Origin: Methylosinus sp. H3A
Lineage (GTDB): Bacteria; Pseudomonadota; Alphaproteobacteria; Rhizobiales; Beijerinckiaceae
Assembly (NCBI RefSeq): GCF_015709455.1
Contig: NZ_JADNQW010000005.1
Coordinates: 3,182,001-3,246,000 of the forward strand
DNA length: 64,000 nucleotides
Direction of reading: 5' to 3'
Part shown: one piece after another, positions 40,461 to 48,662 of the stretch
Layout: every line of letters starts with the position of its first letter
Numbering within the stretch: the first letter of the stretch is position 1
Made by a program: the position numbers and the translations under genes
Notes under the pieces: generated by a model
Database searches by the model: none
What the model saw: the letters and a program-made list of their open reading frames with translations, nothing else
What the model was told of the DNA's origin: nothing

Positions 40461-40889
40461 TCAGTCGCCGAAAATCAGCTTCAACAGCGCCCAAGGGCTT
40501 GGATACGTCGACGGCGAGAAAGCAATCCCCAAGGCCTGCGCCTTTGCTGCGCCCTTGGCCTCGCTGTCACCACGCCCGCCGCTTGAAGACTTCACGGCGG
40601 GCTTGAGGGTCAGCTTCGTTTTGAACGTCGCAACGTCTTCGTTATTCACGGAATATTCAACTTCCGTCGTCACGAAGTTCCTCCGGCCGTGGCCGGGCCA
40701 GCGGATCATTTTTGCACGACTGGCGATATTTGCGAGGCTTCGCAGACGAATATTGCGTGCTTCTCGGTCGATGATTTCAACGTCGCCGTTGGGCTTCTTG
40801 GGCAGCACAAATACCGTGACGTAGACGCTCTCGTCGCGGAGGCGAAATGCTTTTTCATCAAGCCCGGCCGGAAAGTTCGGATCACACAA
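40461..40889 (-). CDS. Hypothetical protein
   Basis: 142 residues. The middle has protein-like, beta-rich sequence (ESVYVTVFVLPKKPNGDVEI, NFVTTEVEYSVNNEDVATFK) and a Ser/Gly/Lys tail. No signal peptide and no recognised domain. A plus-strand frame over 40860-40982 ends KIELLNAPGVYAYTDDTL and could be a competing fragment. Real coding status is uncertain. Confidence 0.4.
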   Translation of the reverse strand: MCDPNFPAGLDEKAFRLRDESVYVTVFVLPKKPNGDVEIIDREARNIRLRSLANIASRAKMIRWPGHGRRNFVTTEVEYSVNNEDVATFKTKLTLKPAVKSSSGGRGDSEAKGAAKAQALGIAFSPSTYPSPWALLKLIFGD

Positions 40890-41078
40890 CGTAGCGGGTT
40901 CCTATCTCAGTCCGTGAAGATCGAGCTGCTTAATGCGCCGGGCGTCTACGCCTATACGGACGATACGCTTCGCGGGCGGTGAAGCGTCGGCAATATTTCA
41001 CCGAGATCAAGATAGAGACGCCTCGCGGAAAAAGCCGCCCCAGCACGTAAGCGCATCCCTCGTATCCCCATTATGAAA

Positions 41079-41096
41079 CCCGGCCACAGCGCCGGG
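41079..41096. terminator. Hairpin before the HNH gene
   Basis: CCCGGC pairs with GCCGGG around CACAGC. It has a short T-run only on the minus strand (GGGTTTC). A possible weak terminator separating the tail remnant from the next gene group. Confidence 0.35.
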
Positions 41097-41159
41097 CTTC
41101 GTCGTTCTGGCTCTCGACGCCTCGCGCGCCGGGGGCTTTTCCGTTTTGAGGCCTCCCCC

Positions 41160-41765
41160 ATGCCGAAAGCACAATCCCTCCTGCCGCTCTCCCGCTTGCG
41201 CACGCTGTTCGATTGCGATTGCGCGCGCGGGACGCTCACATTCCGCCCTCGCACGCCGGCCGATTTCAAACCCGTCCCGCGTCTCTCCGCTGTCGCCGCC
41301 GCCAAGGCCTTCGCGACGCGCCACGCCGGCAAGATCGCGGGGCGCTCAGATAGCGGGCGGCGGCGCGTCAACGTCGACGGCTGCCGCTTCTGGGCCTATC
41401 GCGTGATTTTCGCCCTATGCAGCGGCCGCGACCCGGGCGAGGCTCGCATCGATCATCGCAACGGCGATAGCGCCGACGACGCCTATTCGAATCTTCGCCC
41501 GGCGAGCCATGCGGAGAACATCCGCAACGCCAAGCTGCGCAAGGATAACGCCACCGGCGCGAGAGGCGTTTTCTTCGTCAAGCGAACCGGCCGTTATGCC
41601 GCCAGCATTCATGTCGACGGGAAAACGCATAGCCTCGGCGGCTTCGCCACGCTCGACGAGGCCAAGGCCGCCCGCGTCGAGGCAGAGCGCCGCCTGTTCG
41701 GCGAATTCGCGCCCTCCCTATCTCGCCCTGCCGACGCCATGTCGGAGAGCCCCGGGACCAAATAG
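41160..41765 (+). CDS. HNH endonuclease with AP2-type DNA-binding domain
   Basis: 201 residues. The HNH core reads ARIDHRNGDSADDAYSNLRP then SHAENIRNAK, with IDHxNGD and NLR as the active-site frame. It is followed by an AP2/ERF-like domain (GARGVFFVKRTGRYAASIHV, HSLGGFATLDEAKAARVEA). Such genes are common phage homing or packaging-linked nucleases. The ATG at 41160 follows a C-rich leader. It heads a run of three plus-strand genes ending at the terminator at 43258. Confidence 0.85.
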   Translation: MPKAQSLLPLSRLRTLFDCDCARGTLTFRPRTPADFKPVPRLSAVAAAKAFATRHAGKIAGRSDSGRRRVNVDGCRFWAYRVIFALCSGRDPGEARIDHRNGDSADDAYSNLRPASHAENIRNAKLRKDNATGARGVFFVKRTGRYAASIHVDGKTHSLGGFATLDEAKAARVEAERRLFGEFAPSLSRPADAMSESPGTK

Positions 41766-41773
41766 GATCCACA

Positions 41774-42670
41774 ATGCCGAAGACGCCGAAAGCGACCTCG
41801 ACCAAAAAGGCCGCCCGAAGTTCCCCGGGAAACGCCCCACAGGCGAGAAAACCAAACCACTCCGCTACAGGGGCGGCGGCAGGGAGGAAAAACGCGCCCA
41901 AGAGCCCCGAGGCTCGGTTATTCGGCGCCTGCGATAATATCCGCCGGAATTGGGGAGGCCGGCCCTTCGAATATCGCCCCGAATTCGACGCCCTTGCGAT
42001 CGAACTTGGAGCCGCGGGTCTCTCGTCGACGGGGATTGCCGGCGCGATCGGCGTCCACAGGGACACGCTCCGCAATTGGGCTCGGCACTTCCCGAGCTTC
42101 GCACAGGCCCTCGCCCTCGCCCGAGCGGCACAAGTCACGTTCTATGAACGCAACCTCGCGAACATCGCCCGATATGGCGCTCGCCCTGGACAGGCAATCG
42201 CGACGCTCTTCGCGCTGCGGACACGCGCCGGCGAGGAATGGCTCGCGCCACGATCGCCGGCGCTCGGGGAGCTTCACGACGAAGACACCATCAAGGACGT
42301 GACGCCCGATCCAGAGGCGACCGAAGAGGAAATTGGAATCGTCCAGCGAGCCCTTACTCTTCGCCTCTCGGTCGACGATAGCGAGATTACCGACGAGATG
42401 CTCCACGATGTTGTCCTCTCGCCGATCGCTCCCGAGCCCGAGCCGCCGACCGTCGGCGATACCTCCATCATGCGGGCGCTCGCCTTTATAGCCGAGAGGG
42501 GCGGCTCTCCGCCCCTCAATCAAATCGTCGAGGCCTCGCTTGCCGCGCATCGCCGCAAGAACGCCGGCACGCCGTCCGCATCGACGCCGGCGCCGGAACC
42601 GGCAAGCCCCAAACCGATCGACGGCGAAATCATTGCGCCCGCGCCAAAGCGACGCATCATCAGAATCTAA
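41774..42670 (+). CDS. Helix-turn-helix protein resembling a terminase small subunit
   Basis: 298 residues. A basic, low-complexity start (to about 45) is followed by a segment with a helix-turn-helix (FDALAIELGAAGLSSTGIAG, AIGVHRDTLRNWARHFPSFA) and a helical region (ALALARAAQVTFYERNLANI). These match the DNA-binding part of terminase small subunits or related phage proteins. The C-terminal third is acidic and Pro/Ala-rich. No large terminase gene follows, so packaging is not supported by the neighbourhood. Eight bases separate it from the HNH gene. Confidence 0.6.
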   Translation: MPKTPKATSTKKAARSSPGNAPQARKPNHSATGAAAGRKNAPKSPEARLFGACDNIRRNWGGRPFEYRPEFDALAIELGAAGLSSTGIAGAIGVHRDTLRNWARHFPSFAQALALARAAQVTFYERNLANIARYGARPGQAIATLFALRTRAGEEWLAPRSPALGELHDEDTIKDVTPDPEATEEEIGIVQRALTLRLSVDDSEITDEMLHDVVLSPIAPEPEPPTVGDTSIMRALAFIAERGGSPPLNQIVEASLAAHRRKNAGTPSASTPAPEPASPKPIDGEIIAPAPKRRIIRI

Positions 42671-42685
42671 ACCGGAGTTCCGCCC

Positions 42686-43216
42686 ATGTCTGACGCGCTC
42701 AAAATGCTCGTCACCGCTCTCGCCGATGAAGGCGCGCGCCTCACGCTTGACGACACCGGTGAAGATATTCTCTTGGACTTCGACGAGGGAGCACTGGCGC
42801 CTTCGGCCGATCTTCTCTCGCTCGTGCGCTCGCACAAGGCCGAAATCGTCGAGGCTTTGTGCGAGGCCGCCGCTCCGCCGCCTGCGGAACCGCAGGCCGC
42901 CGCCGAACCGCCGCCCGAGCCCGCGAAGATCGCGACCGAGCCGGAACCGCCGCCGATCTACGTCAGCATCGGCGGCAAGCGCCAGCTCCTCGAGGTCGCG
43001 AAGATCGTCGCTCCCAAGCCGCGCGGCCCGGAACTGCCGCGCGCCATCCCCGTATCGGACGTTGAGCCCTCGGACCTTGACGAAGAGGAGCGCGAGCGAT
43101 GGAACCGAGCCCGCGAGCGGCGGCAGGGGATGACGCATCAAGACGCCGTGCTTTTCGAGGCGCGCCTCGCGTTCGGCGACGTTCGCGCATGGAGCGAGTG
43201 GATAGGCCGCCGTTGA
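42686..43216 (+). CDS. Phage protein with TubC-docking-like N-terminus
   Basis: 176 residues. Residues about 1-58 (LKMLVTALADEGARLTLDDT, LAPSADLLSLVRSHKAEIVE) resemble the TubC N-terminal docking domain of NRPS/PKS systems, which also appears in phage and replication proteins. A Pro/Ala/Glu linker follows, then a charged C-terminus (DLDEEERERWNRARERRQGM, FGDVRAWSEWIGRR). No NRPS genes are near; a protein-protein contact role is inferred. It ends 41 bases before a strong terminator. Confidence 0.55.
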   Translation: MSDALKMLVTALADEGARLTLDDTGEDILLDFDEGALAPSADLLSLVRSHKAEIVEALCEAAAPPPAEPQAAAEPPPEPAKIATEPEPPPIYVSIGGKRQLLEVAKIVAPKPRGPELPRAIPVSDVEPSDLDEEERERWNRARERRQGMTHQDAVLFEARLAFGDVRAWSEWIGRR

Positions 43217-43257
43217 GAAGCCGCTGCCCCGCCGCCTGAAACATCATCGATCTTCCC

Positions 43258-43295
43258 GCCGCGCTGGCCTCACGGCTGGCGCGGCTTTTTTTTTT
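43258..43295 (+). terminator. Rho-independent terminator of the 41.2-43.2 kb gene run
   Basis: GCCGCGC and GCGCGGC form the stem, followed directly by ten T residues (43286-43295). Strong terminator form. Confidence 0.9.
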
Positions 43296-43344
43296 GCTCG
43301 CGCGCATGTGCTATCAATCCGCGTCGCGCCGGAGATCGCCGCCA

Positions 43345-44046
43345 ATGTCGCCTCGCAAACCGCGTCCTGTCTCTCTCGCGCCAGTCGGCGGACAACGCGC
43401 CGTCGCGGAATTGGCCATCAAGAAATTCGAGGCGCTCGGCTCTCGCCGATCGGAAGCGCCGACACCTGAACGATTGATGCGCGCCGGCGGCGCGGCGAAG
43501 GTGGAGCGGTTCGCGGATACGGCCGTCGTCGTCAACGGAAGCCGGGCGGCCGAGGTCGAAATCGAGGCCGTGCGCGTAGTCGTGGCGGATGATCCATTCA
43601 CCAAGCTTTGCAACGGCGGCCACGTCCACAAGAAGCCGGGGCGCAATTTGCAGCTCTGCACGGCAGGAATTCGCTATCGCGAGGTATGGCGGCAGGCGTC
43701 GCAGGGGGGCGCTATTCGTGGCCCTTCGTGGAACGAGCGCGTCCAGGGCGGCCGATCGCCGGGGCTATTCGGGAGCGAGAGCGCCGCGCAATCGCTGCTC
43801 AAATTCACGAAGATGCGCGCCGCCATTGGCGACCGCGACCACCAGAAGGCCGTTGAGGCCATTGTGCTTGAAGATCGGCCCCCGGAAGACGTCGGGCGCG
43901 AAATCAGCGGATATGCAGCGCCAGCCCCGGCGCGGGCCGTTTCCATGCACGCCCTGCGACGAGGGCTCGAGGCGCTGGCGCGTCATCTTGGGCTGATAGA
44001 ACCGGAGCGGGAAGAGCCCGCGCCCCTTCCTCGCGCCGCCGAGTAG
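43345..44046 (+). CDS. Hypothetical phage protein (DUF6456-like)
   Basis: About 233 residues from ATG 43345. The central part (HKKPGRNLQLCTAGIRYREV, ASQGGAIRGPSWNERVQGG) and the following helical region (LKFTKMRAAIGDRDHQKAVE, AIVLEDRPPEDVGREISGYA, LRRGLEALARHLGL) fit a pattern seen in alphaproteobacterial phage regulators of the DUF6456 kind. That similarity is from memory of the pattern, not proven. Convergent with the minus-strand genes that follow. Confidence 0.55.
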   Translation: MSPRKPRPVSLAPVGGQRAVAELAIKKFEALGSRRSEAPTPERLMRAGGAAKVERFADTAVVVNGSRAAEVEIEAVRVVVADDPFTKLCNGGHVHKKPGRNLQLCTAGIRYREVWRQASQGGAIRGPSWNERVQGGRSPGLFGSESAAQSLLKFTKMRAAIGDRDHQKAVEAIVLEDRPPEDVGREISGYAAPAPARAVSMHALRRGLEALARHLGLIEPEREEPAPLPRAAE

Positions 44047-44053
44047 AGGCCGA

Positions 44054-44227
44054 TCAAGCGGCCTTCCTGCGCTTCACCCGCGGCGCGACCTTCTCCCGAT
44101 CCTGCCGACGAGCCGCGGCCGCGAGTTCCCGCGCCATGGTGGCGGCGTCGAGATAGCGGCGCTCCCCATTGGCGCTACAGCCGATGCAAAGGCCCTCGAC
44201 GAGGGCGAAAATCTCAACATCCTTCAT
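44054..44227 (-). CDS. Small hypothetical protein
   Basis: 57 residues (begins KDVEIFALVEGLCIGCSANG, ends in a Lys/Arg-rich tail). Compact, with a CxxC-like pair. It lies 13 bases after the preceding minus-strand gene, so likely co-transcribed. No family recognised. Confidence 0.45.
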   Translation of the reverse strand: MKDVEIFALVEGLCIGCSANGERRYLDAATMARELAAAARRQDREKVAPRVKRRKAA

Positions 44228-44240
44228 CGGTTTCACCAGC

Positions 44241-44648
44241 TCACTTTCCGCCAGATCGTTTGAAGAGTGCGTTCGCGGCCATGGCTCTGGCCTCATAGTC
44301 CGCGCACCACGCGCTTTTTCCGAGCGTGTTGAAGTCGTCCACGGCGAAGAGCGTCGCCAGTTTGAGCGATGCACGCCAAGGATCATCTTCCATGATTTGC
44401 GACCCGATGCGTTTCATCACCCACATGGAAACACGAACCTGATTCTTCCGTCCGCACTTCGTCTCCGCGATCGTCCCGCGGGCTATGAGCCGCGAGGTCA
44501 CGCCAAACATTTCCGTCAGCTTGTCGGGCAACTCGCCGCCGGCAAGAGCTGTCGCGGCCGCGCGCGCGCTATCCGTTTCATCCGCGAGCGCGGGCGTGGA
44601 CGCCAACATAACGGCTGCACAAGTCACGGAAATCACAAGTCTGTTCAT
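44241..44648 (-). CDS. Small exported hypothetical protein
   Basis: 135 residues with a good signal peptide (RLVISVTCAAVMLASTPALA). The mature part is helical with two Cys (AETKCGRKNQVRV and SAWCADYEARAMAA), perhaps one disulfide. No known domain. Placed between the DUF3102-like gene and a small protein in the minus-strand lysogeny-side group. May be a phage moron. Confidence 0.6.
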   Translation of the reverse strand: MNRLVISVTCAAVMLASTPALADETDSARAAATALAGGELPDKLTEMFGVTSRLIARGTIAETKCGRKNQVRVSMWVMKRIGSQIMEDDPWRASLKLATLFAVDDFNTLGKSAWCADYEARAMAANALFKRSGGK

Positions 44649-44667
44649 CGACTCTTGCCTCGTTCAG

Positions 44668-45726
44668 TCAATCAAACTCGCCACCGAGCGGCACGCGCCG
44701 AACCGTCTCCACGAAGGGCTCTTCCTCGTCGCTCGGCGCCGGCCAGCCGACGATCACGCCTGGCGCAATCGGCTTTCCTCCCGCGCTCGCCATAGCAGCG
44801 GCAGCACGCGCGAGCCGCGCCTTGTCGACGGCGATGCGCGTCTCTCGCTCCATATCGCCGTTCTCGCCGGCTTTTTCCAGCGGCGCGGCAGGTGCGATCG
44901 GCGGCGGCACAGGATCGGCGCGCCGTTCGGACACTTCGCCGATGGCGGCAATAACCTCGCGCTCAACGGCGTTCTTCAGCGCTATCAGGATCGGCGCGAG
45001 GTTCCTTTCCTGTATGCGGCTGTAGACGCGCTCGATGAATTCCGGCGACGCCTCATCTTCCTCGTCCTGGCGCCGGCTCTTGGCGACAAGCGCATGGTAG
45101 AGCGCGGCGGTAAGCGTTTCGACGTCGGGCTGTTGCCGTTCCTCGGCCTGGACGGACTCGGGCGCGATCGGCGGCGGCAGGGCGGGCGCGGCGATCGGCG
45201 CGGACAACGCCCTCGTCGTCGCCTTCGTCACCGCCGGAGCGCCGGCCTTCGCCTTCTCCGCCGAGATCACCGCTCGGGCGTCGCGAACCGTCACGCGCTC
45301 GCCCTCGACCACGCGGCCGAGGATTTGCTCTCTCGCGGCCTCCGGCGTGCTTTCGCCAAATATCTCAATGAATAAGCTTTGCGATAAAACAGGCGTGTCG
45401 CCTGTTTTGCCCTTCGCGAGTTCGGCAATTCGCATAAGCCGTCGCGCGTTCCGATCGCTCATCCCGAGTTCGGCCTCAAGCAACGGGAGCCATTCGCCAC
45501 GGCGCAGCGTGCGCTTGATCTTCGCGAGGGCTTCCCCAACGTCGACGATCGCCTTCACGGTGTCTAACGAGCGGCGCTTGACATAGGCGATCACCTGTTT
45601 CGTCGCCTTGGCCCGCTCGCCAAGCTGATCGTAATTGAACGTCACCACGTCACCGCTGGCCGCCTTGGCGCGCGTCGCCGGGAGATTGCGAACTTTTCTC
45701 ACGATCGCCTCAACCCTTTCTGTCAT
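44668..45726 (-). CDS. DUF3102/ParB-like protein
   Basis: 352 residues from ATG 45726. Residues about 40-115 (AIVDVGEALAKIKRTLRRGE, WLPLLEAELGMSDRNARRLM) match DUF3102-type domains, helix-turn-helix proteins on phages and plasmids related to KorB/ParB functions. The middle and end are Ala/Pro/Glu-rich with a second helical part. The start overlaps the end of the XRE gene by 17 bases, indicating coupling. A role in prophage regulation or partition is inferred. Confidence 0.65.
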   Translation of the reverse strand: MTERVEAIVRKVRNLPATRAKAASGDVVTFNYDQLGERAKATKQVIAYVKRRSLDTVKAIVDVGEALAKIKRTLRRGEWLPLLEAELGMSDRNARRLMRIAELAKGKTGDTPVLSQSLFIEIFGESTPEAAREQILGRVVEGERVTVRDARAVISAEKAKAGAPAVTKATTRALSAPIAAPALPPPIAPESVQAEERQQPDVETLTAALYHALVAKSRRQDEEDEASPEFIERVYSRIQERNLAPILIALKNAVEREVIAAIGEVSERRADPVPPPIAPAAPLEKAGENGDMERETRIAVDKARLARAAAAMASAGGKPIAPGVIVGWPAPSDEEEPFVETVRRVPLGGEFD

Positions 45727-46117
45727 TGCCCTTGCCGCTCCGCGCGCCGCCGACCGGGAAAGGCTTCTCCGCTGGCGCGGCAGGGGCGGGCGGCTCTGGC
45801 GCGGCAGGCGCGCCCTCGTCACCGGCGGCGGCCTTGCGAGGCGTGCGGGGCTTGCGCGGCTTTGGGGGCTCTCTCTCCGCGCGCTCGCGCATTCTCACCC
45901 CGACGCCGCCGCCGTTCTCGGGGATGAACTGGACGCCAGCCGCCTCGAGGGCATCTTGAAGCGCATTGAGCGTCCGCGTTTGAGCCGAGATCGGCCCCGC
46001 CTTCACCTCCAAACCTTTGATCGTCTGTAACGGAACTCCCGAGGCCTCGGCCAATTGGCGCTGTTCCCATCGCAACAGCATTCGCGCCGCGCGTATCTGT
46101 TCGCTTGTTATTCGCAT
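45710..46117 (-). CDS. XRE-family repressor-like regulator
   Basis: 135 residues. The N-terminal helix-turn-helix (ITSEQIRAARMLLRWEQRQL, AEASGVPLQTIKGLE) is of the Cro/CI kind. It is followed by TRTLNALQDALEAAGVQFIP, a motif common to small alphaproteobacterial XRE regulators, and a Pro/Ala/Lys-rich tail. It faces plus-strand genes across an 85-base region with two matching palindromes, so it is probably the lysogeny repressor of the element. Confidence 0.85.
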   Translation of the reverse strand: MRITSEQIRAARMLLRWEQRQLAEASGVPLQTIKGLEVKAGPISAQTRTLNALQDALEAAGVQFIPENGGGVGVRMRERAEREPPKPRKPRTPRKAAAGDEGAPAAPEPPAPAAPAEKPFPVGGARSGKGNDRKG

Positions 46118-46123
46118 TATTCC

Positions 46124-46183
46124 ATACCTTAGGTATTGACGAGGTGGGCGGGCCGGGCGTAGATAATTTCATACCTCAGGTTT
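46124..46183. promoter_or_regulatory. Paired palindromic operators for the XRE regulator
   Basis: ATACCTTAGGTAT (46124-46136, perfect palindrome around one base) and ATACCTCAGGTTT (46171-46183, near-perfect) lie 47 bases apart between the divergent genes. The pair brackets the plus-strand promoter. This is the arrangement of a repressor-controlled switch. Confidence 0.65.
46136..46165 (+). promoter_or_regulatory. Sigma-70-like promoter between the operators
   Basis: TTGACG (46136-46141) and TAGATA (46160-46165) are spaced 18 bases. The -35 touches operator 1, and operator 2 begins six bases after the -10. Drives the plus-strand gene at 46203. Confidence 0.55.
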
Positions 46184-46202
46184 CGCTACAAGAGCTGCCA
46201 CA

Positions 46203-46478
46203 ATGACCGCCAAGCCCTTCGATCGCCGCAGTATCCTGAAGAATGCGCATTGGACGGCTCATGTCCGCGTCGCTTCCGGCGCTCGCGGCACCTATCGGGA
46301 GCACCTGTCGGCTGCGCTCAAATTCGAATGGGCTCGCGCCAAGCAATTCCGGGCCGCCGCCGCGGCTCGCCTTTCGCAAAACGTGGGTTTTCCCCTGCGC
46401 AGCTGCTTCGCGGACGCCGCGCGCTCTCCCGCCCGGTTCCGAACTTCGCAATTTGTCGCCCGCGCGCTGGCGGGCTGA
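46203..46478 (+). CDS. Small phage protein in the early region
   Basis: 91 residues. The first half (DRRSILKNAHWTAHVRVASG, TYREHLSAALKFEWARAKQF) resembles small alphaproteobacterial phage proteins with the pattern KNAHWxxR...YRxxFAxALxxxWxxAK; function unknown. The second half is less protein-like. First gene under the operator-promoter, the place of a Cro or early gene. Confidence 0.55.
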   Translation: MTAKPFDRRSILKNAHWTAHVRVASGARGTYREHLSAALKFEWARAKQFRAAAAARLSQNVGFPLRSCFADAARSPARFRTSQFVARALAG

Positions 46479-46539
46479 CCGATCGCCGAAAGCGGGCCGG
46501 CGAGTGAAGCGCCCGCGAGAACGTGAAAGGATAACTGCG

Positions 46540-46770
46540 ATGCTGACAGTCCCCGCCGTCGAGCTCCACGCTCCGGCAATGAAAATCGCCGATATGGAAA
46601 CGCATGTCCGCCGCGCGTCGCATCTGGCGCACGCCCTGTTTCTGCTTACGCGCTCCGACGTTGATTTCTCCGACGAAAGAGACCGATGCGCGCTTGACGC
46701 CCTGGCCGACGAGATCGCGGCGCACGCCAGCGCCGCCGAGCATCTGCTCGACGCCCCCGCGCTCAACTGA
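46540..46770 (+). CDS. Small hypothetical protein
   Basis: 76 residues, helical (METHVRRASHLAHALFLLTR, DALADEIAAHASAAEHLLDA). GAAAGG lies about 11 bases before the ATG. Second gene of the plus-strand early run. No family recognised. Confidence 0.5.
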   Translation: MLTVPAVELHAPAMKIADMETHVRRASHLAHALFLLTRSDVDFSDERDRCALDALADEIAAHASAAEHLLDAPALN

Positions 46771-46893
46771 AGAAGCTCTTCACGAAATGCAGGAAGGGGT
46801 CGCTTCGGCCAGGGGCACCAACTGCTTTTTCCCTGTGGAAATCAAAGCCCAACTAATCCGGCGCCTTCCGCTTAGAGGCTTCGACGATCCTGC

Positions 46894-46937
46894 AACGGAT
46901 TTCCCCTTTTAGTAACGGATTTTTCCTCTGACGGATT
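46894..46937 (+). repeat. Three direct repeats upstream of the integrase
   Basis: ACGGATT occurs at 46895, 46915 and 46931 (the first two extended to AACGGATTT). They are spaced 20 and 16 bases in an AT-richer stretch about 90-130 bases before the integrase ATG. Could be arm-type integrase sites, excisionase sites or operators. Confidence 0.5.
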
Positions 46938-47024
46938 GAAATCCCTCACTTTCCATAGGTTGCGCATCCCGGTTTTTTCCTTGTTTGTAGCGGCTTAGGC
47001 GAAACCAAAACCAAAAGAACCAAC

Positions 47025-48260
47025 ATGGCGCTCACGGACGCAAGGCTCAGATCGGCGAAAGCCGGCGACAAACTGGTGAAATTGTCGGACGGGCATGGCC
47101 TGCAATTCTGGCTCTACCCGACGGGGGCAAAATCGTGGCGGCTCGTCTATCAGTGGCACGGGAACCAGCGATCCATGACGCTCGGCCCCTATCCCGAAAT
47201 GAGCCTGCGCGCGGCGCGAATCGCGGCCGAGGATGCGCGCCGCGCCGTGAGAGGCGGGACCGACCCCGGTCCCCGGAAAAATGCGCCAGCGGGCCGTGCT
47301 GGTTCGGCGACGCCAACCTACAGCGAAATCCGCGCCAGGTGGCAGGCGAAGGAGGGCCGCAACGCTCGCTCGGCCGACACGCTCGCCCGTTATGACCGGC
47401 TTGCCAAAATCGGCGCAGAGTTGGACACTCGGCCGATTGCCGAAATCAAGGCTTCCGAAATATTCGACATCCTCCAACGGCTCGAGGCTCGGGGCACATT
47501 CGAGACGGCAAAGCGGCTCCGGGCGATGATCTCGCGGGTCTTTCGATTTGCGATCGCACTCGACCATGCCGCGACCGATCCGGCCTCCCATCTTGTCGGG
47601 ATGATCGCCTCGCCGCCGGCTCGACCGCGCTCGGCCGTGACCGATCGGAAGGGGTTCGCCGAGCTGCTACGGGCGATGGCCGCCTATGAGGCGCGCTCAT
47701 GCGTCGGCAATGCGCTCATGCTCTTGGCCCTCACGGCGGCCCGGTCGGGCGAGCTCCGGCTCGCGGAATGGACCGGGGAAATCGACCTGGACGACGGCGT
47801 ATGGACCATCCCGCAGGCACGGACGAAGATGCGGAGGGCTCACCGCGTCCCGCTCTCCAAGCAGGCGGTCGCCATTCTGAAACGAATGCAGGCGCACAGC
47901 CGCGCGCTCCGGACGCGCTTCGTCTGCCCCTCCCCACGACTTGGACAGCCTATCTCTGAGAACGCCTTCAACTGCGCGCTCCGGTCCATGGGCGTCGGCG
48001 CCGACGTCGCGACGGCGCACGGCTTCCGATCGTCATTCTCGACGATCGCCAATGAGAGCGGGTTATGGCGTTCCGAGACCATCGAAATGGCGCTCGCCCA
48101 TGTCGACTCATCAGTTCGCGGTATCTATCAGCGTGGCGACATGTTTTCCGAGCGAGCGCGCCTCATGCAATGGTGGGCTGACGAAATCGACGCGATGATC
48201 TCTGGCCGCGACAAAATAGGCAGTAAATTCGAGCTGCAACCGCACGGAAGCGCGCGATAA
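47025..48260 (+). CDS. int: P4-type tyrosine integrase
   Basis: 411 residues. The N-terminal DUF4102 arm-binding domain (LTDARLRSAKAGDKLVKLSD, GLQFWLYPTGAKSWRLVYQW, LGPYPEMSLRAARIAAEDAR) is followed by the core-binding domain and catalytic domain. Arg in LTAARSGELRLAEW, His-x-x-Arg in ATAHGFRSSFSTIANE, His in EMALAHVDSS and Tyr in RGIYQRGDMF complete the active site. These integrases typically use tRNA 3' ends; the nearest is tRNA-Arg(CCG) at 54602, 6.3 kb away, with no other integrase between. It appears intact. Confidence 0.92.
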   Translation: MALTDARLRSAKAGDKLVKLSDGHGLQFWLYPTGAKSWRLVYQWHGNQRSMTLGPYPEMSLRAARIAAEDARRAVRGGTDPGPRKNAPAGRAGSATPTYSEIRARWQAKEGRNARSADTLARYDRLAKIGAELDTRPIAEIKASEIFDILQRLEARGTFETAKRLRAMISRVFRFAIALDHAATDPASHLVGMIASPPARPRSAVTDRKGFAELLRAMAAYEARSCVGNALMLLALTAARSGELRLAEWTGEIDLDDGVWTIPQARTKMRRAHRVPLSKQAVAILKRMQAHSRALRTRFVCPSPRLGQPISENAFNCALRSMGVGADVATAHGFRSSFSTIANESGLWRSETIEMALAHVDSSVRGIYQRGDMFSERARLMQWWADEIDAMISGRDKIGSKFELQPHGSAR

Positions 48261-48545
48261 ATGGCGGCCCCGTCACTCTCCCGGCGAGCACTCCCTCCCG
48301 AGCGGGAGCACATCGCCCGCGCCGCCATCGCCGAGGTGATGACGTGCGCGACTGAGGCCGACGTGCTCGCCGCGCTGTGCGGCGCCTTCCCCGACCTCCC
48401 GCTGTCTGACGTCAGAACTGCATTTCTCGGGGCGTGCGTGAATACAGCCTTCGACGAGCGCGAGCGGCTGATCCTCTCCCGCACGGCGGCGGCGCTCGCC
48501 CGGTCTATCGACGCCCTGCCTATGCGGCGGTTCGATCCGGCCTGA
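48261..48545 (+). CDS. Small hypothetical protein after the integrase
   Basis: 94 residues, begins directly at the integrase stop (TAA-ATG). Helical sequence (EREHIARAAIAEVMTCATEA, LSRTAAALARSIDALPM). No known domain; possibly translated by re-initiation. Confidence 0.5.
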   Translation: MAAPSLSRRALPPEREHIARAAIAEVMTCATEADVLAALCGAFPDLPLSDVRTAFLGACVNTAFDERERLILSRTAAALARSIDALPMRRFDPA

Positions 48546-48662
48546 TCGCCCGATTCTGTGCAGGATGTTCCTCCCGGAAAAGAGTGCCGGAACACGGGCA
48601 ACTCTTTTCCGTTCGCGCAATGTCCGGGGCCTCAGCCGTCGTCAGCGCAAAGGAAACCTCGC

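Noticed and set aside
40689..40982. 97-residue plus-strand frame ending KIELLNAPGVYAYTDDTL
   Set aside because: The end looks protein-like but the first half is antisense to the more plausible minus-strand frame, and no start with a ribosome site is visible. Left unassigned.
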